From Epiperipatus broadwayi (taxonomy: Eukaryota; Onychophora; Udeonychophora; Euonychophora; Peripatidae), in contig JAQFVV010000323.1 in NCBI GenBank assembly GCA_028023455.1, positions 868,001 through 932,000 of the forward strand: a stretch of 64,000 bases of DNA. The letters run 5' to 3'. The notes under the pieces are model-generated. The model saw nothing but the letters and a program-made list of their open reading frames with translations, made no database searches and was not told the origin of the DNA. This document shows, one piece after another, positions 24,043-36,039 of the stretch. Positions within the stretch are counted from its first letter, which is position 1, and each line of letters opens with the position of its first letter. The translations under genes and the position numbers were made by a program.

Positions 24043-24879
24043 TGAAAAACAAAAAAAACACAAGTTAAAACTTGCTAAAGCTTGTATTTATGACAATAGA
24101 TGGTGTTCTACAAAAAACACCATCAAGCGTAGTTTGTTTACATAAACATCAGAGCAAGCATTCACTATCTCTAACTTTAGTTCCACCTTCAGATCATAAT
24201 TTCAAGCTATTTGCTATCGTCAGTGAAGGACAGGAATAAAAAAAAATAGATCTAAACACAAACTCTGAGCATTTATAAAACAGTTTCTATTCAGCTTGCA
24301 AGCGTGAATCTTTTAGATACGTAATGTCTTCAAACTCAGCATAGCAAGCCAGATAGCTACATGGGTCTGATCTTAGTTCAGCATCACCACATAGTAGAAG
24401 CCTCTGTAATATATATCATTGCAAGAAAGACCTCAAAGGTACATTTATGAAAAACAAAAAAAACTTACAAGTTAAAACTTGCTAATGCTTATATTTATGA
24501 GAATAGATGGCATTCTACCAAAAACACCATCAAGCGTAGTTTGTTTACCTTAAAGTCAGAGCAAGCATTCCACCTTCCGATCATGATTTCAAGATATTTG
24601 CTATCATCAGACAGGAATAAAAAAAATTGATCTAAACACAAATTCTGAGAATATATATCATTGCAAGAAAGACCATCAAAGAAATACATTTATGAAAAAC
24701 AAAAATACACCAGAGTTTGTGTTAAGATCTATTTTCTTATTCCTGTCATTCACTGACAATAGCAAATAGCTTGAAATCATGATCTGAAGGTAGAACTAAA
24801 GTTAGAGATATTGAATGCTTGCTCTGATGTTTATGTAAACAAACTACACTTGGCTGTTTTTTTAGAATGCCATCTATTG

Positions 24880-24882
<3 letters not shown>
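24043..24882. mobile_element. Retrozyme-like array, inverted (minus units then plus unit)
   Basis: Minus-strand units occupy 24043 to about 24712, with a period of about 407 bp measured from AATAGATGG at 24095 and 24502. The orientation then flips, and a plus-strand partial unit runs to 24882, where a TA tract begins. A short TA run lies at the left end (about 24034-24042). Three hammerhead blocks are visible: 24186-24229 (minus, near-canonical), about 24585-24620 (minus, helix I 5' strand lost) and about 24752-24800 (plus, CTGACAA, so the catalytic G8 is lost). No protein is encoded. Confidence 0.75.
24186..24229 (-). ncRNA. Hammerhead ribozyme motif (type I), retrozyme unit
   Basis: On the minus strand: helix I CCTTCA, core CTGACGA, helix II AGC/GCT with an A/T loop, GAAA, a short helix III, ATC cleavage site, then TGAAGG, which pairs perfectly with CCTTCA. 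The base at position 7 of the core is C, which the hammerhead consensus tolerates. Self-cleavage would cut RNA of the tandem array into monomers. Activity is not tested. Confidence 0.7.

Positions 24883-24955
<73 letters not shown>
24883..24955. repeat. TA microsatellite
   Basis: A pure TA run at the 3' end of the plus-strand retrozyme unit. Confidence 0.97.
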
Positions 24956-24958
<3 letters not shown>

Positions 24959-25140
24959 GGCCCTCCTCCCAACACCTCTCCTATCTTTCCTAACAACAAA
25001 TACCTGGTGGTGCCAATTCTATTGATCATAAATAAACTACTAGTCTGATTTTGCCTTAAAATTATTAATGAGGCTCTAAAATGATGTTCTACCTTAGCTT
25101 AGCTCAGTTGGGGGCTACAAGAGGTCTATAAGGTTAAAAT
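24956..25140 (+). repeat. Dispersed repeat fragment with a tRNA A-box-like block
   Basis: Shares blocks with the reverse complement of 11280-11400. TTAGCTCAGTTGGGG (about 25098-25112) resembles a tRNA A box, but no B box is recognisable downstream. A SINE relic is possible. Confidence 0.35.
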
Positions 25141-25457
25141 GCATATTAGATTTGGGAGGGAACATTATGATTAATAGGAACAAATAATCTATTAAGTTGT
25201 GAAATAAATGAAGAATTAAAATATGGTAAAGTTCTACCATTTAAATTGACAAGTTATAGTCTATACATCACCTCCTCCCATCATCCACATGCATTGAACA
25301 ACCTGTTAGAAAATTAAATTACTAAAATAAAATGTAATGTTGATTAACTATACTGAATATCGATTTGGAACTAAATATGAAATAAATCATAACATTACTT
25401 AACTCTTAATTAATAACCTGTATATTTATACTTTACATTTGTCCAATATAATAATAT

Positions 25458-25889
25458 TAAATCGTGCTTTCACACTTCCAATGTAAAGCTATAACAACAA
25501 ATTGAAAATTAAATTAAGTGGCTGAGCGCTTTCAAGAAGATGTACATCTCATATTCATAGCCAGTTATGATCCTTTCTTTGAAATCATTATATAAATAAA
25601 TCTGATATGCAAATGAGTCACTAAGACCATCTTTTAGATATCGCAAAACATGCATCCTTACGATTAATGGCGAAAGAGTCCTCCACTATAAAGTATGCTT
25701 CTTTTACTTTTCGCCCAACATCATGTCACTCAGTACAAACTAATTTTGCAGATGTGGGTTCGAACACATGTCCCGACAATTTTTGATGCTGAGCAAAAAT
25801 TGAAGTGCATTCTGGATCCGTATCCTTATTTAATTTAATTTTCAATTTGTTGTTATAGCTTTACATTGGAAGTGTGAAAGCACGATTTA
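25458..25889. repeat. Perfect 60-bp inverted repeat enclosing a PLE end
   Basis: Arms 25458-25517 and 25830-25889 are perfectly complementary over 60 bp. The 312 bp between them hold a minus-strand PLE fragment. The arm sequence is unlike the arms of the similar structure at 28389-28906, so it is not a shared transposon terminus. Confidence 0.9.
25518..25829 (-). pseudogene. PLE 3' end: C-terminal part of the GIY-YIG domain
   Basis: The minus-strand reading gives GRKVKEAYFIVEDSFAINRK, then DACFAISKRW, the basic helix and closing tryptophan segment of PLE GIY-YIG domains. A 3' UTR (about 25518-25630) shares CTCATATTCATAGCC with the copy at 28446-28849, so both belong to one PLE family distinct from the TTGACAAA-tailed one. 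Only the last ~50 codons are present. Confidence 0.6.
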
Positions 25890-28388
25890 TTATTAACTCT
25901 TAATTATACAGTAATTTAAACTAAGTAACTGTCTTAATGTTTAATCTAAGTTAATAAGTAAATAGCTCAGATAATTAATTTATTGCATGGCTTAATTCTA
26001 AATTTATACTCCTCAACAACTACTAATCACTGTTATCAGAGTAATTATACAAATTAAGCAATATTCTAATAAAATAATGGTAGTTAGATAATGAAAGAAA
26101 TATGATGCATTTTGATTTCAATTCATCATCTAAACAATAACTTAATGATAAAGATTTCAGAGAATCATTAAATAAGCGACATTTCATACACTGTTTGGAT
26201 CAAAGAAAGCAACATCATCAGATCTGGACCTAATCAACATTAAATTATGGAATAATGCAATCATATCATATTAGATATGTAAATATGTGTGCATGTGTGG
26301 ATACATGAAATACAAATGCATGTCAAAGAAGAATTTTGAATACAACTTTAAATAAATAAAACATTTATTTACAAAATATTTTAACAAACATTTGGTTTTA
26401 TAATTTAAGCATATACATGTTTTAGATGTTTCTTACATCAGTGGTTAAATGGTCTACATATGAGCAAATAATATAAAGATAACTTTTTATATTTTATTTT
26501 AACATATGCCAGCTATCAGTGCATTTTGATAGGCTAATGGAAGAAACATTGTAATTCAGTAGTAAAATAATAACACAAACTAAACTTTTTGTTTTACTTG
26601 CAAAATTGGCTTAAGCTATCAGTCAATTCTGATAAACATATGACACAGAAACATTATAATATTACACTAAGATACTTTATTATAAAATTATTCTATATTT
26701 GGTATTTTATTGTCAATACATTCAAGCTACCAGTCATTTCTGATTGCTTATAAAAAATAAAACTTTATTAAACGCTGACACTAAATTTTAAGATGAAACT
26801 AAAACTCCTGGCATTTAGTTCAAATGCACATCAAATAAAATGAGAGGGATTTAAATTCTAAGAGGAAAAAGTAAGAATAAAAGTAAGAGTAAATATGGCT
26901 TTACAAATTAAATGAATAATTCTATTAATTAGCTACATTTTGTCTTCTCTTGCTTGCTCATTCAAATGAGGATAGAACATTATGAGAGTTGATGGTATGA
27001 AATCTAAATAATTAATTTACAATGACTTAAAACAATTGTTAAAGAGTTACACATTAATAATGGATTTCTCCACACCTTCTAAATGAATAATTTATGCATG
27101 TGTCTGAATTATACTATCTGTTATAAAATGATTAATATAACTCAATCCGATCAGTTTACTTATGAAATTGGGAAAAATATAATGATACAGATGAGGACAA
27201 TGGCCAACCAAGCTTTAATACAAATTCTACTTCAGCTGCTCTGTGAAAAAAAATCAATTCTACTTTTATTTTTTATCAGCAAACTATCTCACACTTGGCT
27301 ATGAATAAAAGATGAAAAACATTCCATAGGGCACATGAGGAAAAAGACTTTCATAACTATAATCATTTAAATAACAATACACAATAGCTCCCAAATCTAA
27401 CTTCTGAGACTTAAAATAAACTGGTAAGGACATAGTCTCATGACCAAATAAGAGAAATATACTACTAGGCTTCTCATACTATAATTCATAAAATAAAACT
27501 ACTCAATCTGAATGATATAATCTACTACTCCTAACAAATATTTCAACAAATTAAGGGAGAGTCTTCTCAATCCCAGACAATATACTATATAATCCACCCA
27601 TGTAAAATACTCAAATAAATTAAGGGAGAGCTTATCTCAATCCTCTATACAATATACATAAATAACTTTATTATGCATATCCACTAAATACAATTCAATC
27701 TATGCATAATAAAGATATAATAAATTCACACTTAAATAAATATCTAATCTTTCACTGGTCTATTTTCATTATCTGAAAACAATAGGCATTAAATTATTTT
27801 TTTACTTTCAATTCAAACATTATTATAGCTAGATTAAATAACTGACACTTATATACAAGCATAGTAACACACAAGCAATTTAAAATCATTTGGTAAGAAA
27901 TACTGTAATGATATTACTTAATAAATTGTAAAGCAAATAATAAATACATCTCTCATTTATAACAAGCATAATATTTTTAACTTGAAAATATACTAATTAT
28001 TATTTAATAAGCAAGGCAAAATAACTTCTAGCAAGCAAAGACAGAATAATTTTTAGTGCATTTTGCATTAGCACAAAATTTAAATAAAAATTTGGTTTAG
28101 GATATAACAAATCTTTTAATTCTGAGTAAGACAATTATCAAGAAATAGTTATTTTATAACCTATTGAAATTTGCAAGGAAAAACAATAAATTTTATATAA
28201 TGAGCTCTTTTCAAAGACAAACTGTTCAACCCTTAACAGTGAATGGATGTTTCTATCGCTAACACACATGTATAGAAACATAAGCACACAATAAAAATTA
28301 TATTAAAATAATACTAATTACCTAGTATAATATTTCTCTATATTATATTTTGTGAGCCATTCTTGAAGAAAAACATAAAAATAATAAT
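25890..28388. other. No recognised gene or repeat
   Basis: AT-rich DNA. The open stretch at 27083-27304 has no motif or splice support. Tandem-like phrases (TTAAGGGAGAG...CTCAATCC near 27553 and 27623) suggest a small local duplication. Confidence 0.4.
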
Positions 28389-28906
28389 AAAAAATACTTA
28401 ATTGTAATTATTAATTAGAGAAAATATAACTTACTATTAAAAATTTATCGACTGAATGTTTTCGAGGAACCATACCTCATACTCATAGCCTTCATGAAAA
28501 GTGTAATAAATATATGCAAATGTAAATATTCAAATAAGCTACTGTTACGTAGCCCATTTTTTCGAGATCTCGAAGCATGTGTCCTTTCTGTTAATGGCAT
28601 GGATGTCTCTATTAATATAGAATGCCTCCTTTATTTTTCTTCTGTAATCATTTGGCTCTGAACATAAAATAATGGGGTTGGCAGGTATGAAGTTGTGCCC
28701 AGATTGTTTACTATGTTCGAAAAATACGGAGGATGTGTTGCTGTTCGTTTGAGCTCTGTTGAATGTGTAACAATGTTGAGCCAATCTGGTATTAATTGTT
28801 GCTTTCGTTTCCCCATAATATGTAGCGTGGCATCCGGCTTGAGGGCAGGAATTTTTAATAGTAAGTTATATTTTCTCTAATTAATAATTACAATTAAGTA
28901 TTTTTT
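28389..28906. repeat. Perfect 57-bp inverted repeat enclosing a PLE end
   Basis: Arms 28389-28445 and 28850-28906 are perfectly complementary. The enclosed 404 bp are a minus-strand PLE fragment of the same family as at 25518-25829. Confidence 0.9.
28446..28849 (-). pseudogene. PLE 3' end: GIY-YIG domain, nearly open
   Basis: The minus strand reads in two adjacent frames as a GIY-YIG domain. IPALKPDATLHIMGKRKQQL stands where the GIY...YIG lies, followed by a WLNIVTHST segment, then NTSSVFFEHSKQSGHNF and DYRRKIKEAFYINRDIHAIN, and a final FEISKKWAT with a stop near 28545. The YIG tyrosine is replaced by histidine, and one frameshift lies near 28740. It is a relatively recent but 5'-truncated copy. 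Confidence 0.65.
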
Positions 28907-29049
28907 TGTTTTTACATATAAGGAGAAATTAAAACCATATTTAAAAATAATAATAATAAAAATAATATCATAAGGCAAATTTTTACAACTAACTATCTAT
29001 ACATGAATAAGCAATTATTTTATAACGTCTTGCATGCGATTATAATTAC
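28907..29049. other. No recognised feature
   Basis: AT-rich spacer. Confidence 0.5.
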
Positions 29050-29262
29050 GCGTCATTCATACAGACATTATATATAGTAATTTAAAGTGACTATTATGTA
29101 GTCATGCCTTCGTCACAACTACTTTAGATTTGCTCATATATAAACATTTGAGTCGTAAGAGTAAGAGGATTCCTTTTTACTCTTATATAAATACTATATC
29201 ATGTGGTTGTTCGAAGGTATTCATTTATTAATAACATTCTCACAGCGTCTGCGCAATTAGCT
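29050..29262 (-). repeat. Diverged copy of the ~350-bp satellite unit
   Basis: The reverse complement resembles the 51091-52090 unit over long stretches. For example, GTAATTTAAAGTGACTATT, GATTTGCTCATATATAAACA and AAGAGGATTCCTTTT appear in the same order. It shows that the satellite family is also dispersed as single copies. Confidence 0.65.
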
Positions 29263-31301
29263 TAACAGGCTGTCATTCTATCATAACTAACTATCTATTA
29301 AGTGCTAACAAAATAATAATAGTTGATTCATAGTCTGTAAATGGCATATCTTAGTCGTATACTAAATGATGATGATCATGGATATCATGCATATGAACAA
29401 ACATATAGCATTTTCCTGCAGGGAGACAAATAATATTAATTTGGATCCAATTTAGCAGTATTTCAATGTTTTTAGCAATAGCTAATGAAACTGTTGGCAA
29501 TATTACGTTTCATAATTCTCCAATGTGGCTGCAAATATTTAATACATGTAGGGATAGGAATAAACTATTACTTATGTCATTAAATATGTTCAAGCATTTG
29601 TTCTGAGTTTTTATGTCATTCATAAAGCACATAGCTAATAAGTTCATAAAATTCACTTAAATTCACATAAATTTGTTGATAACATATTTTAATAAGAAAG
29701 TTCAACTGCAAATGAGAAGAGCAATAAATAAAATTAATTCATATTTAGTTTTAGCTCTTCTACTCATTTATTCCAGAATATTTTGAGAAAAGTTAATAAT
29801 TAATCCATCAAATTATTTGTTACACATTTTTCTTAGGTGTTTTTAATATAAATAGTTAGGTAAATGTTTTAACAACAATAATAACAAAGCAGGATAAAGT
29901 AAATCTTTCCATTTAAATTTCATTGCTTTATAGTTAGAAAAAATTATTAATGAACAGTTTCTGAGATGTTTATTGAAAATGTTCAAATTTTTTCCAACAT
30001 AATAAAAGAGTCTACATCTTTCAGTTACATTTTTATCACTAGAATTAAGTTTAAAAAAATAATTTTGAGAAATAAACACTAATTTCCATTACTTCTTTCA
30101 TGTTAGAATTTAAAGTTAAATAGTTTTATAATACAGCTCACATATGTATCTCAAACAATGGCTTTAGAATTTAAAATAGTTAAAAATTAAGGAAGATATA
30201 CCTCATTACCGTCATTTATGTTTTCATGTTCTAGAGAATGAATAATGGTTTTTCACTTTCAAACATGGGTCTTGGAAGAATCAGCTTGTAAAACAAAATT
30301 GTACTAATAATATTTTACAATGAAATGAGAAAGCAACATGCAGTTCAGTAACGTTAAATAAAATCTCCTCTTGTAAAAGATTTTCCTTTTTTATATCCCA
30401 AACTATTACCCAAGCATCTGTTCTTCCAATAATCCAAGGTCATTTGAAAGTTCAAAGGTCTCTAAACACAGAATTATTCCACCCTTTGCACTGAAATTTT
30501 AATTAGTAGAAGATTATGCAAGAAACTTTTTTGTCTTGAAAAAGAAAGAAAAATAAAAATCATTTTGTCTTTTGTAAAAAAAAAAATATTAAATTGAACT
30601 AATAATATAATATGTTGTGTTTATAGAGTAACAGAATAAACCTAATGATAATTATTTTAGCAAATAAAATATTTAATTGTATATTTGTTGTTTCATAATC
30701 CACCAGCCGTGTGATCCATTAGTTCATTTAAAATATAACTAAACTGGTTATTTAAGCTATTAGTTGTGAAATTAAATATTTTAATATGAGACATGTTATT
30801 TGGTGGTTTAATGAAGTACATGAATAAAAATGAGGCTGAAAGGTGACACAAACATACATTAACATTTACAAATATTACACCACAGGTACTAAATTGATCT
30901 GACTAAAATGAGAGTTTCTATGATGATGAGTCAAACATATTGTACTATTTACACTATAGATTAAAACATTATAAACAAATAAACCAGATAATTATCCAAA
31001 CAAATATAAATATTGTTCTGCAGACAAATAAAATAAACTTGGAAAGACCTCAAACCAAACTGACAACTTCCGCGACAAGCCACCCCCCTTCTATCATCAA
31101 TTACTCACCAAAGAGAAACACCAAACATCTCAAAACCTTCAAACTACATCTATAAGTGCCTTTAAGTATAGTTTTTCAGTCATTAATAAAAAAAATTAAA
31201 AATTTCAGGTTATTTTTTTTTTTTAGTAAGATGCTATAAGCTTTTACTGAAACAGTGCTACATAATTACAATCAATATTTCTGGTGCCAATCCAGAAGGG
31301 T

Positions 31302-31303
<2 letters not shown>
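29263..31303. other. No recognised gene
   Basis: AT-rich DNA with short open stretches only. A less AT-rich patch at 31040-31160 precedes a TTAATAAAAAAAATTAAAAA run, which looks like the 3' end of a retroposed sequence, but no family could be named. Confidence 0.35.

Positions 31304-31387
<84 letters not shown>
31304..31387. repeat. TA microsatellite
   Basis: A pure TA run of about 84 bp. Confidence 0.97.
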
Positions 31388-31390
<3 letters not shown>

Positions 31391-31599
31391 GTGTCTTGGT
31401 AACATTATTTCACATATAATTGCAGTTTTAAAGAAAAAAAGAAGCATAAATCTTTTATTTTTATTAAAATTTATAAATGAGAAAAAATAATTTAAAGAAA
31501 AATGTCTTTACTGCTCTTCACCTCATTCTATATTTTAGAAGAATAATTTGTAAGGCAGAATGATGGTAATTTAACAATACTTAAAAAAGTTTCTTCACC

Positions 31600-31860
31600 A
31601 TGCTACAGGCAAGAGAAAAATACTTAAAAAATTTGAAAACACCTAGACAGATAATTAAAAACAATCTGATCTTGCAAAAAAAATAGCCAATGAGCTGGGA
31701 GGTTAATGGCATGACTATGGATAAAAAAGCTTTTCCACAAATGGGAGAAAAACTGCACATAGGATGAATCCATTCTGATAAAGAGTGAAGGTATAAATCA
31801 GTTGGAGCATTTAGATTAAGAGAGATGATTATTAGATTATTATTCAACACTTAAAAATCA
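31600..31860 (+). pseudogene. Possible C2H2 zinc-finger relic
   Basis: The plus strand resembles C2H2 zinc-finger coding DNA with many stops. CATGCTACAGGCAAGAGAAAA aligns with an H-TGEKP linker. Near 31705-31775, a CGKSFS-like block, an LTAHRRIHS-like block and a DKE linker follow at one-finger spacing. Large C2H2 families are known in octopus genomes. The match is weak and could be chance. Confidence 0.35.
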
Positions 31861-33060
31861 TGAGAGACAACACTTTTTTTTTAGAATTTAGATTCTTGAA
31901 AAAGTCAGACACAAGATTAGAAGATTTTTAGATTACTAGAAAAGCTCCATGAAGAATCAGCTTAACATGGATGGTTAGCCCACTTTTTTACTCTATTCAC
32001 TATCATGAAGTAGGCCTCCAGTGTTGATCCAAACCTCCAATGCTGGTCAGTTTCAAGACAGACCCCCATTTAGCAATAACAGCAATAAATGAAGACCTTA
32101 TTAAAAAGGTAAGCATTAAGAAATAATTCAATTATTAATGTTATAATAGTAATAATATTTTACCTATCAATTATTAATTCTATAATAAATTACAATAGAA
32201 AATTAATGGAATAATATGAAAACATTAATTGTATTATATGTTGAAAATTATAAATGTTCTGAAAATATGGAAATGCTGATAACAAACTTATTTGTAAAAA
32301 ATATACATCTATGTTTGGCTTTGTAATAAAAATATACCAACCTGGAATTGTTATATACTAGAATAGTTAAATGATAATGAGTTATAAATGCTTAGATTTA
32401 TACTTGAATAATCTACATTTGGATAAAGTGATAAAACCTAGTAAAAATATGTCTATGTTTGACTGAATAATAAATATCTATAAACCTGGAAGTGATATGT
32501 ATTAGAATAATTAAATAATAATGAATTATAAAGGCTTATATGCATACCTAAATAAACCTCATCTGAATAAAGTGACAAAACCTATGTATATGTATACTTG
32601 ATAAAAAGGCTTTTTTACTTCTTCACATAATATGAACAGAAAATGAGTTGTCACATAAATACAAATAATGAACTATATTAGAAGAACTATCTAATGAATT
32701 GTTGTTAATTAAAATTGTTGTTACTTAAAATTAATTTAATTGTTCAACTCTATTTTGCATCACTAGTCATTCATTGCATCTTGTTCACAAAGATATCATG
32801 CCTCTTGAGCCAAGTTCAGCATAATCAGATGATGGTAAGTAAAGTTGTAGTGATATGGAACTCTAGTGGTGCTGTTTGGGAAACCAAATACATAAATTTC
32901 TAGATGCTTCCAGTTTTTATGGTGTTACATTCTCTGATGAGCAGGAAATATTGTTGTATTTGGGGTGACATCTATATTGGGGAATGCCAATTGATAGTTC
33001 CTTCCTGCAATATTCTCATCATGAAATAAAACCAATGAAGAGTGGGGTTGGTCATACATC
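31861..33060. other. No recognised feature
   Basis: AT-rich DNA. Two similar ~130-bp segments occur (about 32300-32440 and 32445-32590, sharing ATATACCAACCTGGAA/ATAAACCTGGAAGTG and TATAAAGGCTTA phrases), suggesting an old tandem duplication. Confidence 0.4.
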
Positions 33061-33061
33061 C

Positions 33062-33260
33062 AGTTGCTATATATATGCAATTATATAATTGAATATTTGT
33101 AAACAAAATAATTAAAACATTCATTCACTTATGAGCACTTTCAATTATTTTGGTAATCTTTGTTATTTTGGTAATCTTTGTTATCTAAAACTGTGAAACC
33201 CTAACCATTCCACAATTCCATGATGTTAACATTTGCTATCTGCCTATTAAGTAAGTTGTG
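33062..33260 (-). pseudogene. PLE 3' tail and last GIY-YIG codons
   Basis: Matches the reverse complement of PLE tails. CAATTCCATGATGTTAACATTTGCT corresponds to the end of the GIY-YIG frame (compare 36170-36200), followed by a GATTA-type hairpin and GAAAGTGCTC (about 33136-33190), here with an internal ~17-bp duplication. A short TATATATAT at 33068 closes the 3' end. Confidence 0.5.
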
Positions 33261-34570
33261 TTTATATTTGTATTGTAATGAAACCAGAGATAAAACTGAG
33301 AAAGAGGTAAAGCATGTCAGATGCAGGGTCTTGAGCTAGGATGCCAGTGATAGTATGATGGAATGCTTATGCTAAGATTACATCTACCTTCAGCATGCTA
33401 GCTCAGTATTCACAGAATAAATTTAGATACTATTTGGACTAGTTCTGCTTCATCACTTTCCCCTTTCAGGCTCCATTAGATCTCAGTATTTGAACCCAGG
33501 GAAAATTTGCAGTTAGCTCTCTCCAAGGATGAAATTACTTAAAATTTCAAACTAATGTGCCTATATATAAGCAAAGACAGTATATTTTTACTACTAAAAT
33601 GTTATACACATAATTTTAGATATGGAGAATGGTCTGTGGATATGAATTATTAATATATGGGTATTTAATGAGTTACTTCATATCTAGTGAAGATGCACAT
33701 CAGATATATCTCTTCTTTTCAATGCTTTCCAGATTAGCATGTAGGTACAATATAGCAGGCATCAGTAAGGGTTGACACTCAGGTGATCATCTAGTGTGCT
33801 TGGTATGAAGAACAGATCATCACAGTGACAGAAGACAGACAATCTCTGAGAGATATAAAGAAAAGTGCTTGCTTCTCTCTACATAAAATTTATGTTGTGA
33901 AACTTGGATGACTTCTTAAAATTGAATTCTGACTTAATTTCTCAGAAAGATTACTGACTGAAACATTCTGAAGAATTTACTAATTGAATCTCCTCTTTTG
34001 TTCTGTGGGATATATTATACCTCTTTAATCCCCACAAGAATGCAGTTTCATTTGCCCACAGCTATCCCTGTATTCTCTTAAGTTTGATTAGTAATTTTTT
34101 TTAAAATAGATAAGATTCAAACTATATTTTAAAATATTTTAGATTTTGTACAGATTTGTGAAAAGAAGTGACAAAGACATTTCTTTTGATTTTAAATAAA
34201 ATTTTATACTTTTAATTAGCAAAAATAATCAGAAATAAAACAATAGATTATTTTGCTTAGCAATGATTCTAAAAGTATCTTGAACCCTTTTAATAACAAG
34301 ATATAATTAATAATATATAAAAACATATAATTTTTTATCAATAATCCTACTAAGATTATTGCTGTGTATATATAAATATAGATCACACACTAATGTTTAT
34401 TTTGATAAAATGTATTTTATGGCTATCTTTAATTATTCTATGTACAGTGTGTGGGTGACATGGTATATATTTATGGTAAGGTATGAATTGCATGCTGCAC
34501 AGCAGGTTCATATGGAAGGTGAACAATGAATCTCAATGTGATTAAACATCGACTGCTTCAACAGTAATAT
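33261..34570. other. No recognised feature
   Basis: AT-rich DNA without open reading frames or repeats that I can name. Confidence 0.4.
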
Positions 34571-34579
34571 TTCTTTGAT

Positions 34580-36000
34580 AATGTTCCTTATTCAAAATAT
34601 TTTTTTCATATGTAGATATTACAAAATTATATATTTTAGAAACAGTTGGTAAACCCATTGGCTAGCCATTGCACATTGTATAAAAATCCTTCTCAAAATC
34701 TGCCTAAATATTTTTATCCATAAAGCTTAATGTTTCAGTTATAAATTTTATTATTTTCGCACTAACATTTTTTAAAGTTACTGTGTTGGAAATAATTTCA
34801 TTAAGTGCTAAGCAATCAATTGATCCATACATTTCATTTACATCTATATTACATATTACATCATTAACATCAATCTTAATGTTACAGATTTTATTAACAA
34901 AATCAAATAAAAAACATATTGTATATTTACCAAAACCAATAATTTATTGTAATCATTTCTCAATTAAACCACATGTTTCATAATAAAATGTCACCCCCAT
35001 TCAACCATTAAACCTAAAGGTTCATTTTCTTTATGCATTTTTATATTTGAAAAACTTGTAGGATATATTGCAGTATAAAGATAAATCTTACAATAAGTAC
35101 AATTACCAATCACATTATTTTTGGCTTGTTTAAAATGTTATTAATAAATTGAATACATAAATTTTGTATATTTACTTTAACAACTTTCATAAAGTTAAAA
35201 TGATTCATTTCAGTAATAACTTTGTCTTCATAATCAGATTTTAGTAATAATCACATTCTAAGTCCTTTATCATCTATTATCATCTTTTATACAAACTAGA
35301 TTATTCTCAGATGTAAATTTTTTAAATTTAGATTTTTGTACATTCCAGTCATAATTCCTTTTATAATTAATCTTTCTTTCCTTTACTTTTTTTACTAAAT
35401 CTTTAAAAATTTTAAAATCAGATTTAAATATGCTTAATTAATTTTCAACTGAAGATTTGAATTCTAGATCACTGTCTTCCCACTGACCACCACCATATTT
35501 TGCACCAAGATTTAATATATATTTTTCTTAAAAATTGAGATTCACATTCGACAAATTAACATAAATATTATCATGAGATTGATTTTTAAATACCTTATAA
35601 TATAAAAAGTTGATTTTTCTATCAAATTTCATACACATATTTTTCATAATATTGATTAAATGACATCTGATAGTTACTTTTAAAATTAAGCCAATAATTT
35701 TGGTATTCAAGTGTTAAATAATTAAAAATTTTTAAACAGCAACTTTTATCAAGTATTAAACATTTGCACGTGGAAATTATATTGAGTAATACAATCATTT
35801 TCATATAATAGATCGTATCATGGTCAACTTGCAGGACATATTAATTTTTATTTGACAGCAATTTGGATGTATTTTTAACATTTTGTAATTATATAAAACA
35901 GCAATTCACATTTTAAGTCGATTATTTTGAAAGTTACCTTTCTCCATTCTTAGATATTCCATATTTTATTTTTCAAATTAAATTCCATTAATATAGATTG
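34580..36000 (-). pseudogene. PLE reverse transcriptase relic (5' half of the element)
   Basis: Read on the minus strand: an N-terminal region with an HPNCCQIKIN block (near 35860), the central region, then the RT palm. The palm shows the CNIDVNEMYGSID motif A (near 34820) and a PMGLPTV motif B (near 34650). The sequence stops before the YxDD motif. Upstream on the same strand lies the 3' end of another copy (36180-36500), separated by a pseudo-LTR-like tail, so two PLE copies are in partial tandem, as is usual for this class. Stops and frameshifts occur throughout. Confidence 0.65.
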
Positions 36001-36039
36001 AATAATATTAATATTTATTGTCTGTATTTTGTCAAAGCA

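Noticed and set aside
32030-32109. Possible exon ending in AAAAAG|GTAAGC
   Set aside because: No good acceptor or consistent open frame upstream.
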